The notes below the pieces were generated by a model. It ran no database searches, was not told where the DNA came from, and saw only the letters and a list, made by a program, of their open reading frames with translations. The position numbers and the translations under genes are program-made. Positions 1 to 8,477 of a stretch of DNA of 37,443 bases are shown here, in pieces (within the stretch, counting starts at the first letter, position 1; the number at the start of each line of letters is the position of its first letter). The stretch spans positions 1-37,443 of the forward strand of contig JACPKO010000061.1 in the NCBI GenBank assembly GCA_016186985.1, written 5' to 3'. The stretch is from Candidatus Daviesbacteria bacterium. GTDB lineage: Bacteria; Patescibacteriota; Microgenomatia; Daviesbacterales; UBA10151.

Positions 1-438
1 AGAATCAAGAATTATGGATCCCGACTGAGTCGAGGCTCGCCAAAGGCGGCAAGAGTCAAGGAAAAGCAGGAAACAAGTGAGCTTGTTATTGATAAGTTGA
101 TTGAAAAGTTAAAGCGCAAAGGTCTTATTAATGATTTGGAATTTGCAAAAGCCTGGGTTGAGTCAAGAAGTAAGAAAAAAGGGACTATCGCTTTAAAATC
201 GGAATTATTCCAAAAGGGGATTGATAGGGAAATTGTTGAAGAGGTTATTAGTTCATGGTTTACGGTTCATGGTCAAGAGCAAACTGCAAAAACACTACTG
301 GAAAAAAGAATAGAGCGCTGGAAAAATTTACCGGAAAAAGAAATTAAGCAAAAAGCTTTAAGGTTTTTGCAAAGTAGAGGATTTGATTATGATACTTCAA
401 AAGAGGTTATTGAAAATATACTAGAAGAAGGAGTATAA
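1..438 (+). CDS. recX: RecX family regulatory protein (5'-truncated by window edge)
   Basis: The frame is open from base 1, so the true start lies outside the window; the first in-window ATG codes for residue 33 of the visible 145. RecX proteins bind RecA filaments and modulate recombination. The visible part has the three-helix repeats of the family: a GLINDLEFAKAWVESR-type block, then a GTIALKSELFQKGID block, and a C-terminal KALRFLQSRGFDYD block. The segment just upstream of the first of these is odd: a 20-bp repeat (31-50) encodes an Arg/Gly/Ser/Pro/Ala stretch where homologues have a helical segment. The gene ends 220 bp before rny. Identification is from recognised family motifs; the effect of the inserted repeat is unknown. 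Confidence 0.8.
   Translation, partial: RIKNYGSRLSRGSPKAARVKEKQETSELVIDKLIEKLKRKGLINDLEFAKAWVESRSKKKGTIALKSELFQKGIDREIVEEVISSWFTVHGQEQTAKTLLEKRIERWKNLPEKEIKQKALRFLQSRGFDYDTSKEVIENILEEGV
31..50 (+). repeat. 20-bp interspersed repeat inside recX
   Basis: CGAGGCTCGCCAAAGGCGGC here is identical to the reverse complement of 11905-11924, which lies inside a different gene. In recX it is read as RGSPKAA; in the other gene it is read in another frame as EARQRR. Its core CGCC-AAA-GGCG can form a small hairpin. It looks like a short palindromic element tolerated in coding sequence. Confidence 0.6.
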
Positions 439-658
439 TTACCTTATAGTAGTAAAGAAGAGCCTGAAAATGGTAATTACTAATTTGAACTATCTTCAAA
501 TTTAAATTTTAACGCCTTGGGCGTCTTCTTTGCGAATTTAATTTTCAAAAAATAAGAACCTGCTTCGTGCTTCGGTATGAAAAATTATACCTCGCACTTA
601 CAGAACCTTGCTTTTTTAAATCTTCGGATTTATAAAGGCAATAGAAAGATTTAAAAAA
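439..658. other. recX-rny intergenic region with two small hairpins
   Basis: No gene seen. Two perfect small hairpins: ACGCC-TTG-GGCGT at 512-524, and TAAATC-TTCG-GATTTA at 617-632, whose loop is the very stable UUCG tetraloop. The second ends 26 nt before the rny GTG start. Neither is followed by a clear T-run, so I do not call them terminators. A TATAAA at 631-636 could be part of a promoter but no good -35 is seen. Confidence 0.4.
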
Positions 659-2032
659 GTGAAAAGAACATTCGGATCACCAAACCAACCTTATCAGTCT
701 TCTTCCTCCGAGCCCAGAGCTGATGTATCTTCTGAAACTGAACACTTCGACGAGCTCAGTGCAAGGCTTGCAAAGCGCGAGGGAATACTGGAAGAGCGTG
801 AAAGGCTAATTGCAGAAAAACTGAAATCAGTTGATGAAAAACTGGAATCTTTAGAAAAAATAAGAAAAGATTTAGTCACAAAACTTGAAAAGTCTGCAGA
901 GATGGATGCAGAGGAGGCCAAAAAAATCCTTCTGGAGAATGTTGAAAAAGATTTAGCTTCAGATATCAGTAAAAAAATTAAAGAAGCAGAGGACGAAATT
1001 AAATTTACCGTTGATGAAAAAGCCAAAAGAGTTTTGGCAGAAAGCATGTATCATGGCGTAACCGATTATATTTCCGAGTACACAACCTCGACTATTAAAT
1101 TACCTGATGAAGAAATGAAGGGTCGGATCATAGGTAAAGAAGGACGCAATATAAAGGCTTTTGAACAATCAACAGGTGTCGATGTGGTAATGGATGATGA
1201 ACTTCCGGATACTTTAATCTTATCCTCATTCGATCCAGTTAGACGCGAAATAGCTAAGGTTTCTTTGGAAAGACTTATGGCAGACGGAAGGATTCAACCC
1301 CAAAGGATCGAGGAGATTGTTGAAAAAACCCGCGAAGATATCGAAAAAATCATGTACCAGGCAGGTGAAAAGCTTTGCTACGATGCGGGGGTTTTTAATC
1401 TGCAGAAAGAAGTTATCGCCATGCTGGGAAGGTTTAAGTACCGCTTCTCGTTCGGCCAAAACTTAATCCAGCATTCTCTTGAGCTTGTAAAAGTCGGTAC
1501 GGCTATAGCGAGAGAACTAGGGGCGGACGTAAATATTGTACGTTTAGGGTGCCTGCTTCATGATATCGGTAAAGTTGTAACAGATGGAGACGAAGGGACG
1601 CATGTTGAAAAGGGGGTTATATTTGCACGCAAGCATGCAATACCTGAAAAAGTTATTGATTGTATTGCCCAGCACCACGAAGACGAGCCATTTTCATTGG
1701 TTGAATCAATAATAGTAGCAATTGCGGATGGCGTCTCGGGAGGCAGGCCAGGTGCAAGGCACGAAAATGTTCAGGATTACTTTAAAAGATTAAACGATAT
1801 CGAAAGGATTGCAACTTCCTTTGACGGGGTTGATAAAGCGTTTGCAGTTCAGGCCGGACGCGAAGTAAGAGTTATTGTTATGCCGGATAGAGTTTCCGAT
1901 GACGAGCTTCCTAAGTTAGTCCGCGATATTGGTGTTCAAATCCAAAAGGAAGTTATGGTGCCGGGAGCGGTTAAAATAACCGCAGTCCGGGAAACCCGCG
2001 CCCAAGAATCATTCTTGACTTCAGGCAGCTAG
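659..2032 (+). CDS. rny: Ribonuclease Y lacking the usual N-terminal membrane anchor
   Basis: RNase Y is an endoribonuclease that starts mRNA decay. Seen here: a charged coiled-coil at about residues 30-125; a KH domain with GRIIGKEGRN near 155-164; an HD domain with LLHDIGK (His301-Asp302) and a second metal-site HH at 339-340; and the conserved C-terminal QAGREVRVIV and PGAVKITAVRETRA blocks. The protein is 457 aa, against about 510-520 in typical members. Family members normally begin with a transmembrane helix; here residues 1-29 are hydrophilic and rich in Ser/Pro. An in-frame stop at 617-619 excludes a longer N-terminus. The start is GTG (next ATG in frame is residue 82), so an ATA or other start cannot be ruled out. 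A CTTCGAC-GA-GCTCAG repeat motif falls in residues 29-35. The 3' end overlaps the convergent next gene by 4 nt. Confidence 0.93.
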   Translation: MKRTFGSPNQPYQSSSSEPRADVSSETEHFDELSARLAKREGILEERERLIAEKLKSVDEKLESLEKIRKDLVTKLEKSAEMDAEEAKKILLENVEKDLASDISKKIKEAEDEIKFTVDEKAKRVLAESMYHGVTDYISEYTTSTIKLPDEEMKGRIIGKEGRNIKAFEQSTGVDVVMDDELPDTLILSSFDPVRREIAKVSLERLMADGRIQPQRIEEIVEKTREDIEKIMYQAGEKLCYDAGVFNLQKEVIAMLGRFKYRFSFGQNLIQHSLELVKVGTAIARELGADVNIVRLGCLLHDIGKVVTDGDEGTHVEKGVIFARKHAIPEKVIDCIAQHHEDEPFSLVESIIVAIADGVSGGRPGARHENVQDYFKRLNDIERIATSFDGVDKAFAVQAGREVRVIVMPDRVSDDELPKLVRDIGVQIQKEVMVPGAVKITAVRETRAQESFLTSGS

Positions 2033-3432
2033 TTAACTCTCCTTTTAAAGATATGTAAACTTTTTTCTTGATGGATTTCTTGCCAGGCTTGATCCTGTTT
2101 TAGGTCTGCCAATCTTTGTTGTAATTCCCCGGGTCCCATAAAGTAATAGGCTAAGCTTGTATCAACAACAATATACTCAGAATCGAGGATTTCCGGATAC
2201 AAATAAATTTTTTCCCTATTTATAAGATGCGGCACAATAGGAGATTGGGCGGAAACCGGGCTATTTTTAGGGATTATCTTCAAACCGTTATTTATATAGT
2301 TAAAGCGGGATAGATCAGGAGGCTTTGATTGTAGGGTTGAAATGATCAAACTGTTAGGCGCAAGGCCTGAGGTAAACAAGAAAAATAATAGCAGGATGAT
2401 TACTGGTTTGTGCGGAATATTAAACGATTTAATCCCGAATATGGCGCTATACGCTAAAAATGGTTCTAAATTAATATTGTGATGGAATTCGGTACCCCAC
2501 ATTTGAATATAACTTGAGGTAAATCTTAGGTATAAATAAGGAAATACTGCTAACCAGCTAAAAGGTGAAAGTATCGGCATAAAGGCAAATCCTTTGTAAA
2601 GGGCAAAAAAAGTCCCGAGTTTAACCTGACTGTTAAAAAGTTGATCTAAAAATATTCCCGGCCTGATGATCAAGAGGTAAATTAGTTCTAACGGACTGGT
2701 AAGAGGGAGAATAGAGGTCGATATATAAGCTTGGTCAGCGCCTTCCCAAATTAGAGGCATAAGAAAAAACTTAATAAAAATAAAAGAAATTACAGAAAAA
2801 ATTAATGTTGATATCCCTGCAAGCCTTTGTTTTTTTAACAGCTGGAATAACCCCAAACCAAAAATGAAAATTGGGATATCCTCTTTAAACAATAAACTAA
2901 AAACCAGGGTTATCCAGTAAAATTTCCACCTCTTAAAATGCCAAAAGTAGACAATTAACGATAAGGGCAAAACTGAGATTGTGGCAAGATGGAAATCGAA
3001 ATTAATAGCGGTAAGGACACCTATTGAGGTCAGATACGAAAGACTAACCAGGAAACTAAGCAATTTATTTTTTAACAGGTTAAGGGAAACCAGATATATC
3101 GGTATAGAAGCCAGGCTAACAAAAAGGGCCTGTATTATTAACAAAGTAACAGGGGATGGAAAGATTCTGTATAAGGGCGCAAAAAAAATTAAAATGGGTC
3201 CAAAATGGTCTCCCAGCAAGTTCATATGTTTTAGCGTGTTATAAAAAATACCCTGTCCGTAAAGGTAGGTGGATTGGGTATAAATTCCTAAATCAAAGGC
3301 ATGGGAATCATATTGAAGATGTTTTTTTAAGGAATGATAGGTATAAAACAGGAAAAAGAATAAGTTTAAAATCAGCAGAACGATATAATTTTTGCTAAAA
3401 AAATTCCTGAAGTTATACAAAAAATACTTCAT
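2029..3432 (-). CDS. DUF2079 polytopic membrane protein (GT-C-like)
   Basis: A 467-aa integral membrane protein with about ten hydrophobic helices. The N-terminal non-membrane loop carries the DUF2079 signature FDLGIYTQ (residues 46-53) and GDHFGP (74-79), the position where GT-C glycosyltransferases keep their acidic catalytic residues. The C-terminal 80 residues form a soluble tail with a VVDTSLAYYF-like segment, as in family members. DUF2079 proteins are predicted lipid-linked-sugar glycosyltransferases, but the substrate is unknown. It is convergent with rny and divergent from HU, and it lies near three further GT-C genes, which suggests a shared role in surface glycosylation (inference). 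Confidence 0.75.
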   Translation of the reverse strand: MKYFLYNFRNFFSKNYIVLLILNLFFFLFYTYHSLKKHLQYDSHAFDLGIYTQSTYLYGQGIFYNTLKHMNLLGDHFGPILIFFAPLYRIFPSPVTLLIIQALFVSLASIPIYLVSLNLLKNKLLSFLVSLSYLTSIGVLTAINFDFHLATISVLPLSLIVYFWHFKRWKFYWITLVFSLLFKEDIPIFIFGLGLFQLLKKQRLAGISTLIFSVISFIFIKFFLMPLIWEGADQAYISTSILPLTSPLELIYLLIIRPGIFLDQLFNSQVKLGTFFALYKGFAFMPILSPFSWLAVFPYLYLRFTSSYIQMWGTEFHHNINLEPFLAYSAIFGIKSFNIPHKPVIILLLFFLFTSGLAPNSLIISTLQSKPPDLSRFNYINNGLKIIPKNSPVSAQSPIVPHLINREKIYLYPEILDSEYIVVDTSLAYYFMGPGELQQRLADLKQDQAWQEIHQEKSLHIFKRRVN

Positions 3433-3457
3433 GAAAGTAGGTATTTAAAGAGAAGTC

Positions 3458-3487
3458 TTTACAACTAGATAGTTTATTTGTTATAAC
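3458..3487 (+). promoter_or_regulatory. Predicted promoter of the HU gene
   Basis: TTTACA (3458-3463), 18-nt spacer, TATAAC (3482-3487). The -10 ends 13 nt before the ATG, leaving a 5' leader of only about 7 nt and no room for a Shine-Dalgarno. Confidence 0.6.
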
Positions 3488-3500
3488 ATAACCCAATCAT

Positions 3501-3773
3501 ATGACAAAGAATCAACTTATCGAGAAAGTCGCAAAGAAATCACATCTTACCAAAAGGGCAGCTGCGGATGCTGTCAATTCTGTTTTTGCTTTAATTAGAG
3601 ATAATTTAGTCAGGGGAGAAAAAACAATCATAACCGGGTTTGGTACATTCCTGGTTCGCCAAAGAGCAGCAAGGCGGGGCAGAAACCCGCAGACTGGCCA
3701 AGCGATCCAGATCCCTTCCAAAAAACTCCCGTCGTTCGTTGCAGGGAAGACCATCAAACGTCACGTAAGATAA
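3501..3773 (+). CDS. HU/IHF family DNA-binding protein
   Basis: A 90-aa nucleoid protein of typical HU length. It begins MTKNQLIEKVA, has the helical dimerisation half, the conserved GFGTF turn, the DNA-inserting beta arm with RRGRNPQTGQ (the NP dipeptide kinks DNA), and ends KLPSFVAGKTIKRHV. It binds and bends DNA non-specifically as a dimer. It is a single-gene unit with its own promoter and no SD upstream of the ATG. HU versus IHF cannot be settled from sequence alone, but HU is far more likely in this type of genome. Confidence 0.95.
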   Translation: MTKNQLIEKVAKKSHLTKRAAADAVNSVFALIRDNLVRGEKTIITGFGTFLVRQRAARRGRNPQTGQAIQIPSKKLPSFVAGKTIKRHVR

Positions 3774-3808
3774 TTTGCCAAAATATTCTTACGGGGCAAA
3801 TGGATTTT
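3764..3808. terminator. Interlocked inverted repeats downstream of HU, probable terminator
   Basis: Two perfect 7-bp inverted repeats interlock: CGTAAGA (3764-3770) with TCTTACG (3787-3793), and ATTTGCC (3773-3779) with GGCAAAT (3795-3801). The second hairpin is followed by GGATTTTTT and can act as an intrinsic terminator for HU. The A-B-A'-B' order means the two hairpins are mutually exclusive or form a pseudoknot. The end of the convergent PMT gene lies within it. Confidence 0.45.
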
Positions 3809-5084
3809 TTGCAAGATTGGTATCAAAAAATTTTACAAAAATTTCTTTTGGTAAAGGTATTCCTGTAAGAATTGGATAAACTAATAAAAATCCAAGCAGA
3901 ATTAAAATTAAGATTATTATCCCCAGCCATTTTGAATTTGTTTGCTCCTTTATCAAACTGATTTGATAGCCTAACGACAGAGATAAAAATGGGACTGAAG
4001 GGCTGTAGTGGTATAAAAACATAATCCTAGGAGAGAAAATCCACGGCAGCCAAAAAACAAAAAAACCAAGTAAAATAATCAAGTATTTGTCCCTCGGGTT
4101 TAAATGAAGCTTATGATATTCATGTTCAGTATATTTTGTTCGTAGGGTCAATATGAAATCATAAACTGTTATTAAAACTGCACCAACCCCAAGCCAGAAA
4201 AGGATCGGATTACCGGAAGCAAAAATATTACTGATAAGTCCGTTTTTGTGATACTCAACAAAATACCAGACAGGGTAAAGGTTAAGAGGCCAGGACCAGG
4301 CCGGTGAGGCGTAGTCATGAGTGGCCTTTAGATTGGAATGATACCACCAGATTTGTTTTTGCAATTCGATGAATTGATCTGTTGAATGCCCCAAAATAAA
4401 AAAAGGCAAATAAGTTATTAAGTAAATTACCGGTGCGAAAATGAGGATATACAAAAAGGCTTTGGCAACTTCTTTGAGGCTAAACCTTCCTGTTATAAAA
4501 AAGTAAAAGAGTATTATGGAGTTTAAGCCCAATAGGTAAGCGGCAGACCATTTGCTGGCAAAAGCAAACCCCAAAAAAATCGCTGAAAAAAAGAACCTTT
4601 TATTCAAAAGAAATAAAAAACTGGCTAGAGAAAATGTCACCAAATAAATATCGTTCATACCGGTTCTGGACTGGACAAAATTTAACCCGTCCAGCGAAAA
4701 GATAAATGCAGAAATAAGCCCGGTGTTTTTGCCAAAAATCCTTTCACCAATTTTATAAACTAAAAAAACGCTTATAATTCCTAAAATTGCCCCTGGTAAT
4801 CTCCAGCCCCAAGCATCTGTGGATGAAACCAAAAACATTGAAGCTGTCATTGCCTCTTTTGCAAGAGGCGGGTGGGTCCACTCAAATGCAACACCGGGAG
4901 GGGGAGTTGTCCACCACTCCCAAGCTTCTTTTGAACCCTTCAAATATTCTTTAGCGGTAAATCCGTGATAAACCTCATCAAAAACATAAGCGTTGGGATA
5001 ATCAAGCCTGAAAAGCCGGAGAAAAAGGCTAAGAAGTAAAATTAGAATCAGTATTCTATTAGATTTTAAAAACCTAGTGACCAT
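3789..5084 (-). CDS. PMT-family protein O-mannosyltransferase (GT39)
   Basis: A 431-aa polytopic membrane protein. The first extracytoplasmic loop holds the catalytic acidic pair in FDEVYHG (Asp36-Glu37), followed by WTHPPLAKEAM (residues 69-79), the hallmark of dolichyl-phosphate-mannose:protein mannosyltransferases. GLNFVQSRTGMNDIYL and the later WYHSNL and SPRIMFLYHYSPS segments also match bacterial PMTs. It would move mannose from a polyprenyl-phosphate donor to Ser/Thr of exported proteins at the outer face of the membrane. It is the last gene of a three-gene minus-strand unit, with 11 nt of overlap with the gene before it. The donor-making enzyme is not in the window. Confidence 0.85.
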   Translation of the reverse strand: MVTRFLKSNRILILILLLSLFLRLFRLDYPNAYVFDEVYHGFTAKEYLKGSKEAWEWWTTPPPGVAFEWTHPPLAKEAMTASMFLVSSTDAWGWRLPGAILGIISVFLVYKIGERIFGKNTGLISAFIFSLDGLNFVQSRTGMNDIYLVTFSLASFLFLLNKRFFFSAIFLGFAFASKWSAAYLLGLNSIILFYFFITGRFSLKEVAKAFLYILIFAPVIYLITYLPFFILGHSTDQFIELQKQIWWYHSNLKATHDYASPAWSWPLNLYPVWYFVEYHKNGLISNIFASGNPILFWLGVGAVLITVYDFILTLRTKYTEHEYHKLHLNPRDKYLIILLGFFVFWLPWIFSPRIMFLYHYSPSVPFLSLSLGYQISLIKEQTNSKWLGIIILILILLGFLLVYPILTGIPLPKEIFVKFFDTNLAKNPFAP

Positions 5085-6315
5085 GTTTTCTACTTATGAC
5101 AATTCTTGATATGGTAATGGTTATCAGCAAAAAAAGTAAGGTGGATATTGCCGACATAAATTTACCTTGGGTTTCCAAGAATTCATAAAGTTGAGGTATA
5201 TACAACACTTTAGGTAGTTTTAAATAAAATTCGTTATAGTAAACATAAACATAATACAAATTAATTAAATGTAAAGCGCTTAAAATTATTGTAGATATGA
5301 TTAAAAATTTAGATTTAAACTGTAAAGAGATTAAAATTAAAAACGGTATTGCTGAAAAAAGATACCGTTCGTGAACGCGGGTAGGTAGAAAAAAGAAAGC
5401 AAAAAATGCTAAAGTCGATAAAGTGAAAGCGTCAAATTTTCTTTTAAAAAACAGCAAATAAAAGAAAATCCAAAAAACAGAAAGCAAAATTAAGCCCCAA
5501 ATTCTGTAAGAAAGAAATGCTATCTTTACTGAGTCATCTATCCAAAATCCAAATATTCCCCATGTGTTATATGCAAATAATGAATTACCTTTATAATCTT
5601 GGGCCATGTTTATAAAAAGATTGAAAAATCCAAAAATCGGGTCGTTTGGGAAATACGGTAAAGATAAAACTACCAAGGTAAAGAGTGTGGGTATCGAAAT
5701 TTTTAAAACATTGGAAATAGAAAAGTTTTTTAAAACAAATAAACCGAAAACAGGAACAATAGCTATTGCCTGAGGCTTGATTAGTAACGCTATTGCAAAA
5801 TAAACCGAGGAGGAAATAAGTTTTTTTTGGGCAAGATAATATATAGAAAGAAAAAGAAATAATGTTAATAATCCGTCAAATGCCCCCCAGATGCTTGCAT
5901 TAAAAACTAGAACGGGATTAAAAATACAAAAGATTAAACCATAAAAGGCAATCTTTCTGGAAGATGTCGTAAGTAGCTGTTTGTAAATGAAATAAGAAAG
6001 AACTAAATCCGCGATAATGGATGGAATTTTAAGTAAATAGTAAAACTGCTCCCCATCCAAAGATAAAATCTTTCTGAGGATTCCCAGAAAGTAAAAAACA
6101 TAGATCATACCGGGCGTATAGCTGGTCCATATATCAGGAGAGTAAAAGTTCGAAAAACCCTCTTGAACTATCCTAATGCTCCAGGCAAAAAAAGTGTCGG
6201 TATCAACGTGGAAACCAGGAAAGGTCGCGAAAATCAACCGTATCAGGAAACCTGACAGCAATAAATAATAAAGTATTAAATTTTTCCTTAAGTTATTTAT
6301 GATTTTTGTAAACAT
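5074..6315 (-). CDS. GT-C membrane glycosyltransferase (DUF2029/PIG-M-like)
   Basis: A 413-aa polytopic protein with about ten membrane segments. Loop 1 contains FHVDTDTFFAW (the DxD-type acidic motif of GT-C enzymes), followed by SYTPGMIYVFYFLG. IKPQAIAIVPVF mid-protein and PTRVHERY in the C-terminal third resemble PIG-M/ALG-type mannosyltransferases that use polyprenyl-phosphate sugars. The substrate is unknown. It overlaps the upstream gene by 23 nt and the downstream PMT gene by 11 nt, so the three are almost certainly cotranscribed and probably work in the same glycosylation pathway. Confidence 0.7.
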   Translation of the reverse strand: MFTKIINNLRKNLILYYLLLSGFLIRLIFATFPGFHVDTDTFFAWSIRIVQEGFSNFYSPDIWTSYTPGMIYVFYFLGILRKILSLDGEQFYYLLKIPSIIADLVLSYFIYKQLLTTSSRKIAFYGLIFCIFNPVLVFNASIWGAFDGLLTLFLFLSIYYLAQKKLISSSVYFAIALLIKPQAIAIVPVFGLFVLKNFSISNVLKISIPTLFTLVVLSLPYFPNDPIFGFFNLFINMAQDYKGNSLFAYNTWGIFGFWIDDSVKIAFLSYRIWGLILLSVFWIFFYLLFFKRKFDAFTLSTLAFFAFFFLPTRVHERYLFSAIPFLILISLQFKSKFLIISTIILSALHLINLYYVYVYYNEFYLKLPKVLYIPQLYEFLETQGKFMSAISTLLFLLITITISRIVISRKHGH

Positions 6316-7528
6316 CTACTCCTATCCTTATCCCGAGGACGATTAACAGAAAGTTAGAAATCAAAACTGTCCAAAGTAACAATAAATCAATATTGCCTGT
6401 ATTTAATACAGCCAGCCAGCCCGAATAGTTTAGTGGATAAATAAATGTATGTAAAATCGTTGTAACGATTATTAAGAAAATACTAATAATCCACCCTTTT
6501 CTAAGAAGTATTTTCAAATCGATGAGAGGTACCATAAATAAAAACCAGGCTAAATACTGATTGGATAAAACTTTTGAAAGTAATAAAAATACTAAAAGGA
6601 TGAATGTCAAAAATCTGTAATCTATTTTTTCCCATGACTTGTTTTTTATAAAGTATAAAAGATTAAAAATTCCAAAAGGTAAAACCCAAAAGTAATTAAA
6701 AAATTGTATTGAAGGATAGATAGAAGCCCGCGCTATGGCATTGATTCCGTAAGCACTTTCCATTCCCGGCAAATTTTGACCTGATACAAAATGGAAAAAA
6801 TAAATTAAAGAAGCCCAAATACTTTCTGTTGCAACAGATTTTAAACTGTGAAAGTTATAGCTTGCCCAGGTATCGAATAAGTTGATTTGCAGAAAATATG
6901 TATATTCTAAAAGGTATATTAAAAAGGCTGCAAGAAAAGTTAAGAATAAATAAAGTGGTTCCAGTTTTTTCCCTTGTTTAAAACTTTGAAACAATAAATA
7001 TGGCAAGAAAATAATTGGATATACTTTAGTAATAACTGCAAAGGCAAGGACGATCATAGCAATTTCTTTTCTTTTCTTTTCCCAGAGATAAAAACTGAAA
7101 ACCGTCAAAAGAATCACCAAAAAATCAAAACGGAATAAAAGGATAGGACCTAAGAATATAAGGAAAAGAGACATTAAAAAAACCCCGGAGGTTTTATGCA
7201 TTTTTATTAAAAGGAGGGCATATAAAATAAAAAAAATCGAATTGGCGAAAAATAGTGCCCATTTAAAAGCCTCAACGGATTTCTCAATCAAAAATACCGG
7301 GGTCAAAGTTATAAAAAAAGTAATAGCGCCAGGTTGGTATTCGTTGTAGCCTAAATTTTTTAGCGTCTGGTGGTCCCAGAAAAAACTTGCCCGGTCAAAA
7401 AAAGCAAAAACATCAGGGTAAAGATGCATGTAGTATGCAGGGTGCATTCCCTGAAAAATAATATAGATTATTGAGATTGTAAGTGAGAGAATGCTTAAAA
7501 GTTTCACAAAGAATAAATTGTTAGTCAT
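6293..7528 (-). CDS. GT87-like (DUF2029) membrane glycosyltransferase
   Basis: A polytopic membrane protein of about 411 aa, first gene of the GT-C unit. Loop 1 has YMHLYPDVFAFFDRASFFW, with acidic residues where GT87 mannosyltransferases carry their catalytic Asp; LLFRFDFLVILL and VITKVYPIIFLPYLL are typical of the DUF2029 family. I chose ATG 7528 (MTNNLFFVKLL) over an ATG at 7552 because the extra residues would lie deeper inside miaA. A GTG at 7510 is also possible. With any of these the 5' end overlaps the divergent miaA. Donor and acceptor sugars are unknown. Confidence 0.65.
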   Translation of the reverse strand: MTNNLFFVKLLSILSLTISIIYIIFQGMHPAYYMHLYPDVFAFFDRASFFWDHQTLKNLGYNEYQPGAITFFITLTPVFLIEKSVEAFKWALFFANSIFFILYALLLIKMHKTSGVFLMSLFLIFLGPILLFRFDFLVILLTVFSFYLWEKKRKEIAMIVLAFAVITKVYPIIFLPYLLFQSFKQGKKLEPLYLFLTFLAAFLIYLLEYTYFLQINLFDTWASYNFHSLKSVATESIWASLIYFFHFVSGQNLPGMESAYGINAIARASIYPSIQFFNYFWVLPFGIFNLLYFIKNKSWEKIDYRFLTFILLVFLLLSKVLSNQYLAWFLFMVPLIDLKILLRKGWIISIFLIIVTTILHTFIYPLNYSGWLAVLNTGNIDLLLLWTVLISNFLLIVLGIRIGVDVYKNHK

Positions 7529-8456
7529 TTTAGGACCAACCTCAACAGGCAAAACCGATTTAGCTATTTCTATTGCAGAAAAACTAAATGGAGAGATAGT
7601 ATCAGCGGACTCTAGACAAGTTTATAAATATTTAAACATTGGAACTGGCAAACTGCCGATTAACGAGGTGGATGTCAAAAAGAAAAATGGCTTTTGGATA
7701 ATGAATGGTATTAAAGTTTGGTTGTATGATCTATTAGATCCGCAACTTCAATTCAATCTGTACGAATATATCCTTGAGGCGAAGGATGTTATAAAAAAAA
7801 TTTCAGAATCTGGCAAATTTCCAATCCTGGTTGGCGGTACAGGCCTCTACATCCGATCTCTTTTAGAGGGAGTTTCGGATTTTGGAACTGAAAAAAAAAC
7901 TGATCTAAGAAAGGAACTAGAAGGTCTAGATATTCAAGAAATTATAAATAGAATTCTCCTATTAAATCCTAAAATTCTGGAAAATCTGAATAATTCAGAG
8001 GCTAAGAACGCAAGACGACTTATTAGAATTTTTGAGAAATTAAGCAGTCCTTCAGAAACTAAAAGAACATTTTTTGGAATCCGAAAACACTTTAATGTTT
8101 TAAAAGTAGGATTAAAAGTAGACAGAAAAATCTTAAGAGAAAAAATAAGGCAACGGGTTTTATTAAGGATTGATCAAGGTATGCTAGAGGAATCTGAAAA
8201 TTTAATAACCCGCGAAATATTGACCTATGAAAGAATGGAGGAGCTAGGCCTGGAGTATAAATATATTGCTAAATTCCTAAAAGGAGAGATAAAAAGTGAA
8301 AAAGAATTAGTTGAAATTCTTAGTTTAAAAATTGGACAGTTTGCCAAACGCCAAATGACCTGGTTTAAAAGGGAAAAGGGAGTTTTCTGGTTTGATATCT
8401 CTGAAAAAAATTTTATGGAAAAAGTGGAAAAGAAAGTTAGGGATTGGTACAATTAG
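7491..8456 (+). CDS. miaA: tRNA dimethylallyltransferase MiaA
   Basis: MiaA transfers a dimethylallyl group to A37 of tRNAs reading UNN codons. Seen: P-loop GPTSTGKT (residues 15-22), the SADSRQVYKYLNIGTGK block that binds the prenyl donor, VGGTGLYIRSLLEG, and the C-terminal QFAKRQMTWFKRE tRNA-binding block. At 321 aa the length is normal. The start at 7491 gives the usual short lead-in before the P-loop; a TTG at 7518 is the only good alternative. The 5' end overlaps the divergent glycosyltransferase gene by about 38 nt. The transporter gene follows 21 nt downstream. Confidence 0.95.
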   Translation: MLKSFTKNKLLVILGPTSTGKTDLAISIAEKLNGEIVSADSRQVYKYLNIGTGKLPINEVDVKKKNGFWIMNGIKVWLYDLLDPQLQFNLYEYILEAKDVIKKISESGKFPILVGGTGLYIRSLLEGVSDFGTEKKTDLRKELEGLDIQEIINRILLLNPKILENLNNSEAKNARRLIRIFEKLSSPSETKRTFFGIRKHFNVLKVGLKVDRKILREKIRQRVLLRIDQGMLEESENLITREILTYERMEELGLEYKYIAKFLKGEIKSEKELVEILSLKIGQFAKRQMTWFKREKGVFWFDISEKNFMEKVEKKVRDWYN

Positions 8457-8477
8457 AAGAGACCGATTGCTAGAAGT

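Noticed and set aside
2981..3398. Two overlapping plus-strand frames opposite the DUF2079 gene
   Set aside because: They are antisense shadows of a well-formed membrane protein and have no start signals.
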